Below are positions 10,301 through 20,947 of a stretch of DNA of 64,000 nt, piece after piece. The translations under genes were made by a program, and so were the position numbers. The notes below the pieces were generated by a model. It was not told the DNA's origin. It made no database searches and worked only from the letters and a program-made list of their open reading frames with translations. Origin of the DNA: Pegoplata infirma (lineage: Eukaryota > Arthropoda > Insecta > Diptera > Anthomyiidae); contig OY992536.1 of assembly GCA_963921195.1 (NCBI GenBank), positions 230,552,023 to 230,616,022 of the forward strand, given 5' to 3'. Positions within the stretch are counted from its first letter, which is position 1, and each line of letters starts with the position of its first letter.

Positions 10301-10445
10301 CTTTTTATCGAGTTCAGTGGGCTTAAATAAATGCTAACTAACTTTGCAAAACCCTTTGGTGATTTTCTATATTTGATACCCTACTTTCATTTGTCATTGG
10401 AGCCATTGAGACTCAAGGCGACTACGCAAAATTTGTTGCACTGTG

Positions 10446-10810
10446 TAATAAAAGTAATTAATTTATAAAGAAATTATTTATTTAATATTAAAATTCATTT
10501 AAATGTTTTAAACAATTATTAAAAAAGTTAAAAAAAAATAAAAGGACATAAACTTTATTAAATATTTTGTTGTAATAAATCATTACGAAAAAAAACAAGA
10601 ACTTTATAAAATTAAATATTATTTTTTTTTGTCAAAAAATATTTATAACACTGTGAAAAAAAAAAATGAAAATATACCAGTAGAAGACTAAAACCCCGAA
10701 GGGTTTTGAAAACTTAGTTCGAGTTCTTTTTTATGGCCCACTGAAGTTTATAATTTTTTTTTTTTTTTCAAAAAAAAAATTAAAAAAAAAAAATTAAAAA
10801 AAAAATTTGC
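10446..10810. other. AT-rich non-coding stretch
   Basis: Homopolymer A and T runs and TTTATTAAA words. One odd GC-bearing patch reads AAACCCCGAAGGGTTTTG near 10691. No gene is seen. Confidence 0.5.
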
Positions 10811-11017
10811 ATAAATATTGAATTAAAGATACTCAGGCAAAAAAGATTGATATTTTCAATATTTGACCACGCCTACAATGCCAACTTTTTGAAAAAACTT
10901 AAATTTTATTTTTGTTATTTAATAGTACCCTAAGAGCGAATACTTAGCAAATTATATCCAATTGAATCCACTATGGCTTTTCTGTAGTGGAACAGTTGGT
11001 GTGGAATGCCTCATATT
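10811..11017. mobile_element. End fragment of the 21 kb-type foldback
   Basis: ATATTTGACCACGCCTACA, TAGTACCCTAAGAGCGAATA and GTGTGGAATGCCTCATAT match, inverted, the left part of the element at 21132-22310. Only one end is present. It abuts the next TIR element. Confidence 0.6.
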
Positions 11018-11569
11018 CACACAAAAAAAAATTTGTCAAATTACTAGGAAAAGTCTCGTAATCCCACTTTACCAATATTTGATAGTTTTCCTTGTTTTTT
11101 AATTTTTTAACAAACTAATTTGGATGGAAATTTAAATTTTTTTGTGTAATTTTTAATTTTTTTTTTGTAATTTTACAAATTTCCAAGATAATTTTACAAA
11201 CAAAATCTAGTTAATTTACGAGAATTCCTTGTAATTTTAATTGCGTCAAAAAACAGTAAATTTACAATATATTGGCAAAAAGCTTGTAAAATGACAAAAT
11301 TATTGGTAAAAAGATTGTAAAATTACTAAGAATTTTCGTAAAATAGGAGGTATCAAAAAATCTAGTAAAATTACGAAAGCTCCTTGTAAATTTTATCTTG
11401 TCAAAAAATATGTAAATTTACAATTTTATTGGTAAAAACCTTGTAAAATTACAAAATTATTGGTAAAAAGCTTGTAAAACTACTACATAGATATTTTGTC
11501 AAATAGAGGTAGCAAACAAAAAAAAAGTTACAAGTTTTTCTTGTAATTTTACAAGGTTTTTTTTAGTGT
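11018..11569 (+). mobile_element. GTAAAATTAC-type TIR element, copy 1
   Basis: It starts CACACAAAAAAAAATTTGTC and ends TTACAAGGTTTTTTTTAGTG. The interior repeats ATTGGTAAAAAGCTTGTAAA and TAGTAAAATTACGAA several times. Near-complete copies occur at 31630-32170 (same orientation), 32252-32720 and 33029-33538 (both inverted), with a partial at 16989-17175. It is non-autonomous and non-coding. Confidence 0.7.
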
Positions 11570-11896
11570 TTTAGTAAAAAAGCCGCTACCGCGAACTCTA
11601 AATATATGGGGGTTTTCGTGTCAACTGACACAACTTTTGAAACCGATGTCTTCCGATCGGGTTGAAATTTCCACCAAGGTTAGTCCTATTGGATAGTAGT
11701 TCAGACACAATTTTTCAACGAGATCGGTCAGGGACTCTCTGAGTTAGAGGGGATCGAACTTTGACATTTTGGCCAAAGAGGTGTTTATTCTCATCCATGT
11801 AACTTCTTACCTATTTTTTTTAGCAAAATGTGTCCCAAATAGTTTAGAAAGCTATTTCTTCAGTCTTTCGAAAAAAAATTATAAAAAAAATAAAAA
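11570..11896. other. Unassigned higher-complexity stretch
   Basis: Contains GTTTTCGTGTCAACTGACAC, ACCGATGTCTTCCGATCGGG and GAGATCGGTCAGGGACTCTC. This looks like the body of a DNA transposon rather than plain AT-rich intron DNA. A DINE-1-like insertion at 11897 separates it from 12514-12919, which may be its continuation. No open frame of note. Confidence 0.35.
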
Positions 11897-12513
11897 CAAG
11901 TAAAAAAAGTTAAATTCGGCCTTGCCGAATGTAGTGATACCCTCCAGAATTTCAAAAAGATTATTGTAAAAAACTTTATTTAAAAGAAAATTACTTTTGA
12001 AAAAAAAAATAAAAAATTTGAAAAAAAAAAAATTCTGCGAAAAAAAATTTTAGTAAAAAAAAAAATCCGCGATTTTTTTCTTTTTTTGTCAAAGAATATG
12101 TTTGTACTTGTTTAAATACCATTTGGTGTTTAATTATGTTCACATATGTCAACCAGAAGCCGAATTAAAGCATTTTGTATTTTTAGGTTATGTTGAATGT
12201 ACTGAAGTTTTTGAGGTGTGCTTACATTTTCGTTCATAACTGTTGAACCGCTAAACCGATATCGCTCAAATGCAATACCAAACTTCTCGGGAGAACTTCC
12301 AATAAATATGTTAAGTTTCAGTCATCTCTGTGCAATATTTTGTCCGTGATAGCATTTTCCACAGACAGACAGACGGACATCGCTAGAATGTCTTAAAATC
12401 GATCGGGCATCATGAATATATACACTTTATGGGGTCCCAGACCGATATCTCGATGAGTTACAAACGGAATGACAAACTTATATATACCCTCTATCACTAA
12501 GTGAAGGGTATAA
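11897..12513 (-). mobile_element. DINE-1-like element
   Basis: This is the most complete minus-oriented copy. Its right end is GAAGGGTATA. Internally it has GGACCCCATAAAGTGTATAT, GATCGATTTTAAGACATTCT and CCGTCTGTCTGTCTG (all minus strand). Its left end is ATTCGGC, hairpin loop and ACTTTTTTTACTTG. It keeps the GGGACCCCATAAAG module that the copy at 2249-2765 has lost. Confidence 0.75.
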
Positions 12514-12919
12514 AAAAATTTTTGATTTTTTTTTTCTTAAAAATCCAAAACTTTTTTGACTTTTTCCTCAAATCGGGCCCTTTTTTGATTCAAAAGAAAG
12601 CTTAAGTCATTTCCTTAAAAGCTATGGGGTCGCTTAGTAGGATGCGAGTGGGATATCTATGAAAGGAACAAATTAAGGGGGCAACACCTCCACAAAAAAT
12701 AAAAATAATTTATGGCCACTCTAAAGTAACTTGTCAAACTTAAAAAAATGGCTCTAATTTTAAAGCTGAAAGCCTAATCCCACCTAAATAAACTTTTTTG
12801 TAGTTAACAAGCTAATAAAGATTAATAATAAAAAAAAATCGAAACTAAATTTTTGGTATGTATGGGGAAAAAAATTTCAGCATTAGTTTGTTGTTTTTTT
12901 AGGACCAAACTTAAGCCCC
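12514..12919. other. Unassigned stretch, probable older repeat
   Basis: Contains GAAAGCTTAAGTCATTTCC, ATGGGGTCGCTTAGTAGGAT and CTAAAGTAACTTGTC. The last part (AGGACCAAACTTAAGCCCC) continues across the foldback insertion to 13965-14092. No gene. Confidence 0.35.
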
Positions 12920-12924
12920 CAGCG

Positions 12925-13964
12925 CACAGTGGGGAAAAATTGACTTTTTTTGTCCAATTTTGCCTACAGGTCGCAATTCTTAACCGATTTTGGTTTTTCT
13001 TTTTTTGTATTTTAGCTAATAAAATTCCGCATCGATCTATCATGGTGGATTTTTGAAAAAAAATTTCGGATTACTTTTTATATTTTCCTAAAGTTCAGAA
13101 AATTTTAATTTTTTCAGTATTTTTGCAATAAAAAATGTAATAGGCATGGAACAAATATGCTTTACATACTAAATTAGAGGTATTGGAACCCGTTATCAAC
13201 GACGTGATTAGTATTTGAAAATATATTATTATTTTGGTTTTTATAACCAGACAAAAATTCAAGAATTTTCACTTTTAGAAGCCTATATCTTTAAAAATAA
13301 TGAACCAATTTCAATAAGATCTTTTTTAGATTAAAGCTTATGTTTTGCTTAGTTGTAATTGGTACACAAAATTTTTTTCAAAAAATATTTTATTTTTCGC
13401 TTAAATTTTACCTTATGATTTTCGGAATTTTAAAATTATTTTTTAGTCTGTTTTTTAAAAAAAAAAGTTGTTACATTGTAAATTCGAAAAAAAGAGTTAA
13501 ATAATTTTGCAAAAATACTTTGTTTACCAATAATGGTTTAGAAAATGATAAGCTTTAATCTAAAAAAAATTTCATTGAAATTGGCACATTATTTAAAATG
13601 ATATAGGTACTTAAAAGTGAACATTTTTAAGTTTTCATATGTTTATAAAAACCAAAATAACAATAAATTAACAAATGCTATTAATGTCATTTATTAGGGG
13701 TTCAAATACCTTTAATTTTGTCCATACAGCTTATTCGTCCCCTGCCTATTACATTTTTTGGAGCAAAAATTCTAAAAAAATTGAAATTTTCTGAACTTTA
13801 AAAAAATATTCAAATAAAACAAAAACGATTTTTAGAAATCCACCATGACAGACCGATGAGGAATTTTATTAGCTAAATTTCAAAAAAAAGAAAAACTAAA
13901 ATCGGTTAAGAATTGCGACCTGTAGGCAAAATCGGACAAAAAAAGTCCATTTTTCCCCACTGTG
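12925..13964. mobile_element. Transib-like foldback element, copy 1
   Basis: The ends are CACAGTGGGGAAAAATTGAC and, inverted, GTCCATTTTTCCCCACTGTG. They are flanked by a perfect 5-base duplication CAGCG (12920-12924 and 13965-13969). The host repeat occurs uninterrupted near 54377-54381, where CGCTG appears once between CTCGAGC and GGTGTTAAAG. The arms are inverted over about 400-500 bases each. A CACAGTG terminal heptamer with a GC-rich 5-base duplication is the hallmark of the Transib superfamily, relatives of RAG1. There is no coding capacity, so the assignment rests on ends and duplication length. Confidence 0.7.
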
Positions 13965-14092
13965 CAGCGGCTCGAGTTAATATTGTCCGATTTGGAAGAA
14001 AATTAAAGCAGAGAGTTTTTCGACCAAAACGAACCACAATTTTTCCGGCGATTGCCCACATTCAAAAAAGTCATTATTCGTACCACCCTAAT
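13965..14092. mobile_element. Right half of an older TTAGGGTGG-type element
   Basis: GGCTCGAGTTAATATTGTCC then GATTTGG, ending GTACCACCCTAA. Inverted, this matches 54330-54390 and resembles the arms of 41143-42654. It was split by the Transib-like insertion. Confidence 0.5.
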
Positions 14093-15666
14093 AATCAAAC
14101 ATGTATCAATTTTTAACGGGTAACTTAAAAAAAATACTCACATATCACTTCAAATCAAAAAGTTCTTTGGCTTCTTTTATTTTTAATATCACTTTAAAAG
14201 AGATTCTTTGACTGAAACGGTTTCAAATTCTAAATGCAATTGAATTTTTTTAACTTTTATTTATAAAATGAAAACACTTTATACATTATATCTTTTTCAC
14301 TGTTAACGGTTTGAATTTCAATATACAATTGTTGTCTTCAATTTTAAGTTAAATGCTATTTAAAGGAATTTTTCAATTGTTTAAAATGTTTTTTTTTGTA
14401 TTTACAGTTGATTTTTCTTTTTCAGCAGTAATATTAACAAACAAATAAAAACATCATTGTTCATACAATCGATAACATTCAATAGAACTGACGCATTTTT
14501 TTTAAACAATGATTGTTTCTTCGTCTTATGCTTCATAAAAATTAGTAGAAAAGTTCCTATTGAAAAGAAAAAACCAAAATAAACAAATTGCAAAAAAAAA
14601 AAGACAACACGGTTTTTTTTAAATTCTTATCTTTCTTAGAACTCAAAGACAGCCTCATAGAAATTAAGAAAAAAAAAATTTATTGAAAATTACTAAAATC
14701 GAACTAAACAATAAATTTTAATATTTTTTGTATTAACAAAAACACTTGTGTTTATAAATTTAATTTTTTTATGTAAAGATAAACAATTAAACTGCACAGT
14801 GGTACTCTCACTTGTTTATCTAAAGTCATAATCTTATATTGTCAAACCGAGGTGGTGTCCTGCATTACTTTTAAAATTTAACACCAGCCTACTAAAAACA
14901 TTACATATTAAAGTTATTGTTTTTAAAACCGTATAATGATTCATAATTTTATAGTTTATTTTCTAATTTTTTGCTTATTCATACCACTGTATTTCTTATC
15001 TATTTATTTCACTTAAGTAGTCTTGTTATGTTTTTATCCCTTTTTGCTAATAACAATAATTTTTAATTTATTAAACAATAACTGTGTCAATAGTATAAAA
15101 AAGATATTTAAAAAATACCAAAACAGAAAAGCTAAAAAATATTTTTGTTTATTTTTGAAGGAATTCCCAGTACTTGTATGTAAACATACTAGAATACTAA
15201 TGAAATGAACTCTATTGTTTGGTTCACCTCAAATGAATCATGTTTAGAATTTTTGTTAAAAATAAAAACAATTTTTTTATCACTATCCAATAATCGATAA
15301 GAAACTATCAATAATCGATAAGAAAAAATACGTCAGTTAAATAAATATAATGACGTTTTTTGAAAATTTTTATTGAATCATACACAACAAGTTTAGACTA
15401 TTTGTCTGCAACGCCCAATACTCCTACTTTTCTATTTCGTGAAATAATGAAAACCTTCTAAGAAAATTTTTTTCTGAATAATTCGATTCTAAGGGGTAAA
15501 AAGTATACTTTGGTAATTTCCACAAAAACTATTTTTACATAAAGAAGGTACTGACTGCAAAAATTAGAGAGGTATAACGCTATTGCCAGTGGTCTCCATA
15601 GTCTTCATGAAATAATGTTAAAGTTTTTTGATATTAAATAACGATGAGTGAGGTTTTCGAACTTTT
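14093..15666. other. AT-rich stretch, no gene
   Basis: 14830-14911 is a short K repeat fragment (GTCAAACCGAGGTGGTGTCC and AACACCAGCCTACTAAAAAC). Two near-identical AATAATCGATAAGAAA words lie at about 15288-15324. These contain a CGATA core like fly insulator-factor sites, but two copies alone are weak evidence. The rest is AT-rich. Confidence 0.5.
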
Positions 15667-16410
15667 AAAGTCTTCTTCAGTCGGCAACCAGCGGTCAAAG
15701 TTTTTTTTTGAGAAAATCCGGTTCAAAAATTCGAAAATTTGGCGCACTTCATGAGAAAAAAATTAAAAAAATTCCAAAACCGCGATTTGGCTCCGCAGAT
15801 ACTGATTTTTAAATACAAAAATTATTTTTTATCCAAATTGGTCTCAAAAGTTGGAAAATGTTTAGAGTGTTATCTAAAAATACTAAAAAAATATAACAGC
15901 ACGATTTTGGTCTGAAAATGCTGATCAGCATCTGTGGACCAAAATTGCAGATCAGCATTTTTATACCAAAATCGCTTTTTCATATATTTTTTAATATTTT
16001 TTAGGTTACACACTTAAATTTTCCAACTTTTCTTATCTAAAATTTTTTTGTTATCTAAAAAACACGATATTGGTTAAACAATGCTGATCTGAGATTTTGG
16101 TCCACAGATGCTGATCAGAATTTTAGGACCAAAATCGTATTTTTATATTATTTTTTCATATTTTTAAGATAACACTCTTAACATTTTCCAACTTTTGAGA
16201 CAAAAAAAAAAAATATTTTTATGTGTAAAAACCAGCATCTGTGGACCGAAATTGCAGTTTTGGATTTATTTTTAAATATTTTTCTAATAAAGTACACAAA
16301 ATTTCCGAATCTTTAAGCCGGATTTGTTCAAAAAATTCGTGCATGAATTTTTATCGAAAACCGTAATTTTTTCAAACTTTGACCGCTGGTTGCCGACTGA
16401 AGATGACCTT
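15667..16410. mobile_element. Foldback element with CAGTCGGCAACC ends
   Basis: TCTTCAGTCGGCAACCAGCG at the left and CGCTGGTTGCCGACTGAAGA at the right are inverted. They are followed by matching arms (AGTTGGAAAATGTTTAGAGT near 15850 and its partner near 16175). The centre holds repeated ATGCTGATCAGCAT and CATCTGTGGACC words, so smaller palindromes lie within the large one. No target duplication is clear. The class is unknown. Confidence 0.6.
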
Positions 16411-16988
16411 GTGAAATTTTTTCCAAAATTTTCCCACAATCAGCTCTAACGTGGCCATCGTTTGGCAAGTATTGCGACATGAAGTTCTAAAATTTAAATT
16501 TGACGGGACGCCCTACTGTATATGGAATGAGCTAAGAAACTAAAAAATAAAATTTTGAAGGGAAACAATTTTTTTTTGCGCTTTGAATTAAAATGTTTTT
16601 TGACAAACTTTGTTTATTTTTTTTTAATTTAAAAAAAAAATAGGTTCCGAAAATTTTTTAAGTCCCACACATCCCTCTTCAAGCATGTTCAGGTTGTGTT
16701 AAAATGGCGTCAAAATCGGGAAATGCCATTTCACTCCTCTTTATTTAGAACTTTGAAAATCGTTAACACGAAAACTCCAGCTGATCCTGTTTTCGAGTTA
16801 TTGCTAAATAATTACACTGCAAGACAACTAAAACTTCCCAGCAAAATACCCAACTGTTTCTTATAGATTTTGGTTCCCTCAATCCAAATCTGCACCCATT
16901 TATTTCTAGCAAGTGCCGTTTTTGAGATATTCACAGTTAAAAAGTCAAAAAAAAACAAACTTTAGGCCTTTTGGTGGTCCACTGTTAT
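16411..16988. other. Unassigned stretch
   Basis: Mixed-complexity non-coding DNA (CTAACGTGGCCATCGTTTGG, GACGGGACGCCCTACTG, CTCCAGCTGATCCTGTTTTC). It may be an old transposon body. No open frame of note. Confidence 0.35.
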
Positions 16989-17175
16989 GTTGCTTCCAAC
17001 AAATAGGAAAAAAAAAATCTTGAAAATTTGTAAAATTACAGGAAAAATTGTACAATTACAAAAAACAATAAATTTTGATCGAAAATTATTTGTTAAAAGA
17101 AAAGAAATACTGTCAAATATTGGTAAAATGAGATTACGAGACCTTGACAAAGATTTTGTTTTGTGTACACTCTAT
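16989..17175 (-). mobile_element. GTAAAATTAC-type TIR element, partial
   Basis: TTGAAAATTTGTAAAATTAC through GGTAAAATGAGATTACGAG to GACAAAGATTTTGTTTTGTG matches the terminal third of the copies near 32600 and 33480. The other end is missing. Confidence 0.55.
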
Positions 17176-17329
17176 CACTTCAATGAAGGATATAAAAACT
17201 GTTATTTGTTAATAAAATTACCTAGTTAATATTTTATATTTGCTAAATAGTCTGGAAAATTAAATCTGAAAAATTCCAAACACTTGTCGGCAAAATCTAG
17301 CAAAAATTACCAATAAAATTTTTATTTTT

Positions 17330-17470
17330 TTTTTTTAAAGTCTTTTATGAGAATACTATACTTTTAATTAGTAAAGGAAAATTGACCTCGAGCAAAAATA
17401 AAGGTCGAATAAAACAATTTTTATTTTTAATATATTCGATTACAGTTTTATTCTAGCTCGAGGCCCAAAA
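17330..17470 (-). mobile_element. Fragment of the Penelope-like terminal repeat
   Basis: TTTAATTAGTAAAG then TTGACCTCGAGC and AAAGGTCGAATAAAACAATT match, inverted and diverged, the terminal repeat of 49015-49896. CTCGAGGCCC follows at about 17457. It is old and incomplete. Confidence 0.4.
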
Positions 17471-17803
17471 ATATTTATATTTATGATATTGTCATAATAG
17501 AGTATTTTTAATTTATTGCTTTAAAAAAGTTACTCATCTCATAGTTTATCTGTACTGATCAGTTTCATCCCCACTAAAGAATCTTCAGCAGATTTAAGAG
17601 AATCATTATTGGTCAATCAAATATCAAACCAGACATAATATTTCATATATTTCACAAGTTAAATGAGAAATACTATTATGAAGGTCCAAAATCTGTTTTT
17701 CAACAAAAATAACCCTTTTAAAGAAAAAAATTTATATAAAATGTATATTATATTATACATACATTATATATTATATATTATACATTATATTATATTATAC
17801 ATA
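17471..17803. other. AT-rich stretch with TATTATACAT microsatellite
   Basis: 17740-17803 is an irregular run of ATTATACATACATTATATT words. The remainder shows nothing recognisable. Confidence 0.5.
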
Positions 17804-17944
17804 CATTGCACTATAGGAAATTTTACCTTTTTTTTGGCCAAAATTATTTACAGCCAAACGGCTGGACCGATTTCAATGATTTTTTTTGATTTGACTTTTG
17901 GAAGACTCTTTAGAGGGAGGGAGTGACTCTTAAAGTTTTTCATA

Positions 17945-18108
17945 CACTCAAAAAAAAAATTAGTAAAGCTACCTAAAAAATTAACTAATAATTAGTTCCA
18001 AACAGGGTTCCCGGGTTATAAGTTTCCGCATCTAAGATTTTTTAGATCCTTGATAGATTATATGGTTTTCTAAACTGTTTTTACTATTTCTTTTTTTTTT
18101 TTTGAGTG
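17945..18108. mobile_element. Small CACTCAAAAAA-type TIR element
   Basis: The ends are CACTCAAAAAAAAA and TTTTTTTTTTTGAGTG, flanked by TA at 17943-17944 and 18109-18110. It is only 164 bases long and contains CAGGGTTCCCGGGTTATAAG. It belongs with the elements at 23444-24046 and 50502-51381. Confidence 0.65.
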
Positions 18109-18228
18109 TATACTAACTTTCGAAGATAACAGTAGAAATTTATTTTAACAATTTTAAGAAGTGTAAACATATCTACTTTTTAATAAGGATTTTATTCAAA
18201 AATTTGATTTTTTAGTTCCAAGTCGTCA

Positions 18229-18609
18229 ACTACATTTCAAAATGCCACTACGGGCAGCCGTAGATGAAGCAAGAGCTAGGGGCTAAACTTCCCTAATTAG
18301 ATCTTTAGAGATTTCTGCTGTAACTCGTATTTTTGTTCTCGTAGATTTTGACAAAAAAGTTAATTGCGGCCGCCCCGGTTTCGATTTAGTGGAGGCAGGC
18401 TGCGTTTCAAGTTTTCTTAGCCAAGTATTGCCTTTAAGCCAAACAGCATGCTGTCTTTCAAAAACTTTCAAACTCCTTCAACTTTTAATCCTTTTCATAT
18501 TTATATTTGAACCAAATATTCTTAATTCCTCCTTTATATATTGTTTAAAGTTTTCGAAACATTCACTCTCAGCAATGTATGAAAAGAAATGGCCAGAAAT
18601 AGCGGCTCC
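18229..18609 (-). pseudogene. Decayed transposon-encoded protein fragment
   Basis: One minus-strand frame stays open from 18609 to 18229 except for TGA at 18480-18478 and TAG at 18285-18283, about 127 codons. It reads like real protein: FSYIAESECFENFKQYIKEE before the first stop, FERQHAVWLKGNTWLRKLE then SKPGRPQLTFLSKSTRTKI in the middle, and PLALASSTAARSGILKC after the second. The GRP, Phe, LS, T-R-x-K spacing resembles a segment I associate with proteins encoded by insect DNA transposons; I cannot name the family. It is locally GC-rich (GCGGCCGCCCCGG) unlike its surroundings. It lies wholly between the TIRs of 17809-19223, as expected for a transposase relic. Confidence 0.5.
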
Positions 18610-19700
18610 TTATCCACCTCTGATTTATTTCTCTCGCCATGTATTAAATAACTCTGAATTTGGCACTCAGTAGTCACCTGGAAAAATGCGTTTTAAAAAA
18701 AAAGTTGCACATATCCGACCTTGAAATTTGGTAAATTCGGAAGGTAATTGATTGTCCTAGAGAACTTTTATGGTTTTATAGCTAACATATGCTATCATTT
18801 TTTTTTAAGTCAAAATAAAATTCCAATTTATACTTCAATAAGTTCATCTTAAGGTCACTTCAATTTTTCCAATTAAATCGATCTAATAGATGAGTTCACC
18901 AACATTTCACTATTTATCATTAAAGTACTCACCTTCGACATTATTTTCCATTTTTTAGTTTTTAAAAACTATAAATTCTTAATATAAAAACTTTTGTTAG
19001 AAGCTATCACTAAATTCGCTGCACTCAATCGTTGTTTTATAACTAAGTAAGAAATTGCAAGAAAAACTATTGATAAAGTGACAGTACATCAATTCTGTCG
19101 AAAAATTGAGAAAGAATTGTTTACTTTGTTAAGTTTTTTTTATATTAATGTAAAAAAAAATAATGTTTTGAAAAATTTTAATTTTGACTTTTGGCCAAAA
19201 AATGGGTAAAATTTCCTATAGTGCATTGGGCTGGCATTTTTTTGTCAACTTTAGATTTTCTCAAGTGTCCGGACAAATTTTCATTTTCCAAGGTCTAAAA
19301 CTTATGAGGTACAAATTTGAGGTCAATCGGATTAAATTAACCCGTGGCGCCCGGCGGCCAAAGTTTTGGATTTTTGAAAAATTTAAAAATTTAAAAAAAT
19401 AAAAAAATATTTAACTTTCAACACATCAAATTCGTTAATTTTGATGCGCTGAGCACCAATATCAAAAAAATTTTAAATCGCTCGACCGGTTTTCGAGATA
19501 TCGCCATTTCAAATTTGTAAAAAATGGCGGTTTTTTCCTACGTTCAAGAAATTTTTAAAAAAAAGTCTAAAAATTTCATTCCACCGACCCTTTTGTAGAG
19601 CTTGAGACAATCTTTCATTTAAAACTAATTTGAGCCAAATCCGATCATTTTAAGCCGTGGCGCCCATCGATCAAAGTTTTGGCTTTTAGAAACTTTGTAC

Positions 19701-20220
19701 TAGTGCCCCCCATTTCCCGGTTCTCGGTATTCCCGGGAATACCGGTATTCCCGGTTCTGGAACCGGTTTCCCGGTTCTAAATATATTCCCGGGAATACCG
19801 GTATTCCCGGTTCTGATCCTGGTACCGGTTCTAAAAAAACAAAAAAATACTATACCATAAAATATTTAAATTACACCATTTAATCAGTATTTCAGAAATA
19901 TTTAGTTGTGTTTGAAAAATTATTTAAAAATCATATAATAATTTTTTCTTAAGTTCATAAAAAAAAATGGAAAAGGTGTTTTTCACATGTTTTGTATGTT
20001 TTTTGGTAAAAGCGAAGAACAAATTTTAATTATACAAAATTTTACAAAATATGAATACCGGTAGTCCCGGGAATACCGTCAGAACCGGAACCGGGAATAC
20101 CGGTATTCCCGGGAATACCGGGAATAATTCAAGAATCGGGAAACCGGTACCGTTTCCCGGTAATACCGAGAACCGGGAATACCGGTATTCCCGGTACTAC
20201 GGTACTGACCGCAGGCACTA
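19701..20220. mobile_element. hAT-like non-autonomous element with GC-rich subterminal repeats
   Basis: The ends are TAGTGCCCCCC and GCAGGCACTA (inverted core TAGTGCC), flanked by a perfect 8-base duplication CTTTGTAC (19693-19700 and 20221-20228). Inside each end lie many copies of GGAATACCGGTATTCCCGG and CCCGGTTCT words over about 130-170 bases, around an AT-rich core of about 200 bases. An 8-base duplication, TAGTG ends and subterminal repeat arrays are typical of hAT elements. It is non-coding, 520 bases. Confidence 0.75.
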
Positions 20221-20886
20221 CTTTGTACCAAAAACCCTAAACTTTGATCGAAGGGTGCCACAGGTTAAAATTATCGGATTTGGCTCAAATTAAGCTTAAA
20301 TGAAAGATTGTATCAAGCTCTATTAAAGGGTTAAAATAAAGAAATTTTTAGAGTTTTTTAAAAAAAATTCTTAAACGTAGGAAAAAAACCGGCAATTTTG
20401 CAATTTTTTGATAAATTTTAAATGGCGATATCTCAAAAGCCGTTCGACCGATTTTATAATTTTTTTTTATATTCGTATTCAGCATTCTAAAATTAATAAA
20501 ATTAATGTATCGCAAGATATTTTTTTTTATTTTTTCATTTTTAAAAACCTTAAATTTTGCTGGAAAGTCCAAAACTTTGACCGAAGGGCGCCACGGGTTA
20601 ATATGATCGAATTTCGCTCAAATTAGTTTTAAATGAAAGATTGTCTCAAGCTCTACAAAAGGGTCGGTGGAATGAAATTTTGAGACTTTTTAAAAAATTT
20701 CTTGAACGTAGGAAAAAACCGAATTTTTTTGCAAATTTCCAATACCTATATCTCGAAAACTGTTCAAACGATTTTATTTTTTTTTTTGATATTCGTGCTC
20801 AGCACATCAAAATTAACAAATATGATGTGTCAAGTGATATATTTATTTTTTATTTATTTTTTTTAATTTTTCAAAAATCCAAAACT

Positions 20887-20947
20887 GAAGTAGCCTTAAT
20901 TAACTGTATATGGCCCTAAGGGCTCGGTTAAGTAAAATGAAGAATAA

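Larger units (their letters stand above)
6100..10445. mobile_element. CACTG-ended element, heavily nested
   Basis: The left end CACTGTGCAACAA at 6100 and right end TTGTTGCACTGTG at 10433-10445 are inverted, with one central mismatch. Subterminal words also match (CTTGAGT followed by TGGCTCCAA). TAA flanks both ends (6097-6099 and 10446-10448). This is the same end type and duplication length as 3090-4338. The 4.3 kb interior is almost entirely later insertions: a K repeat, two DINE-1-like elements, two TIR elements and a foldback. The link between two ends so far apart is inference from end similarity and the shared TAA. Confidence 0.5.
17809..19223 (-). mobile_element. TIR transposon, CACTATAGG ends, 5-base duplication
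   Basis: The ends are CACTATAGGAAATTTTACC and GGTAAAATTTCCTATAGTG, with the TTTTTTGGCCAAAA word inside both. Both sides are flanked by CATTG (17804-17808 and 19224-19228). It carries a decayed coding relic on the minus strand (18229-18609) and a small TIR element (17945-18108). It therefore looks like a deleted copy of a once autonomous transposon. The 5-base duplication is shared with Transib, but the terminal heptamer CACTATA does not match CACWRTG. The superfamily is left open. Confidence 0.65.

Noticed and set aside
10638..14804. CACTGTG at 10639 and CACAGTG at 14797 as ends of another CACTG element
   Set aside because: Subterminal sequences do not match, and only the left side has TAA.
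15286..15325. Pair of AATCGATAAG words as an insulator or DRE site
   Set aside because: The exact TATCGATA core is absent and two copies in AT-rich DNA are weak evidence.
16845..16880. CCCAGCAAAATACCC as a possible MITE end
   Set aside because: No inverted partner TTTGCTGGG nearby and no TA flank; probably chance.
20051..20293. 80-codon frame rich in Gly, Asn, Thr and Arg
   Set aside because: It is the GGAATACCGGTATTCCC array of the hAT-like element read as codons; the opposite strand is equally open.
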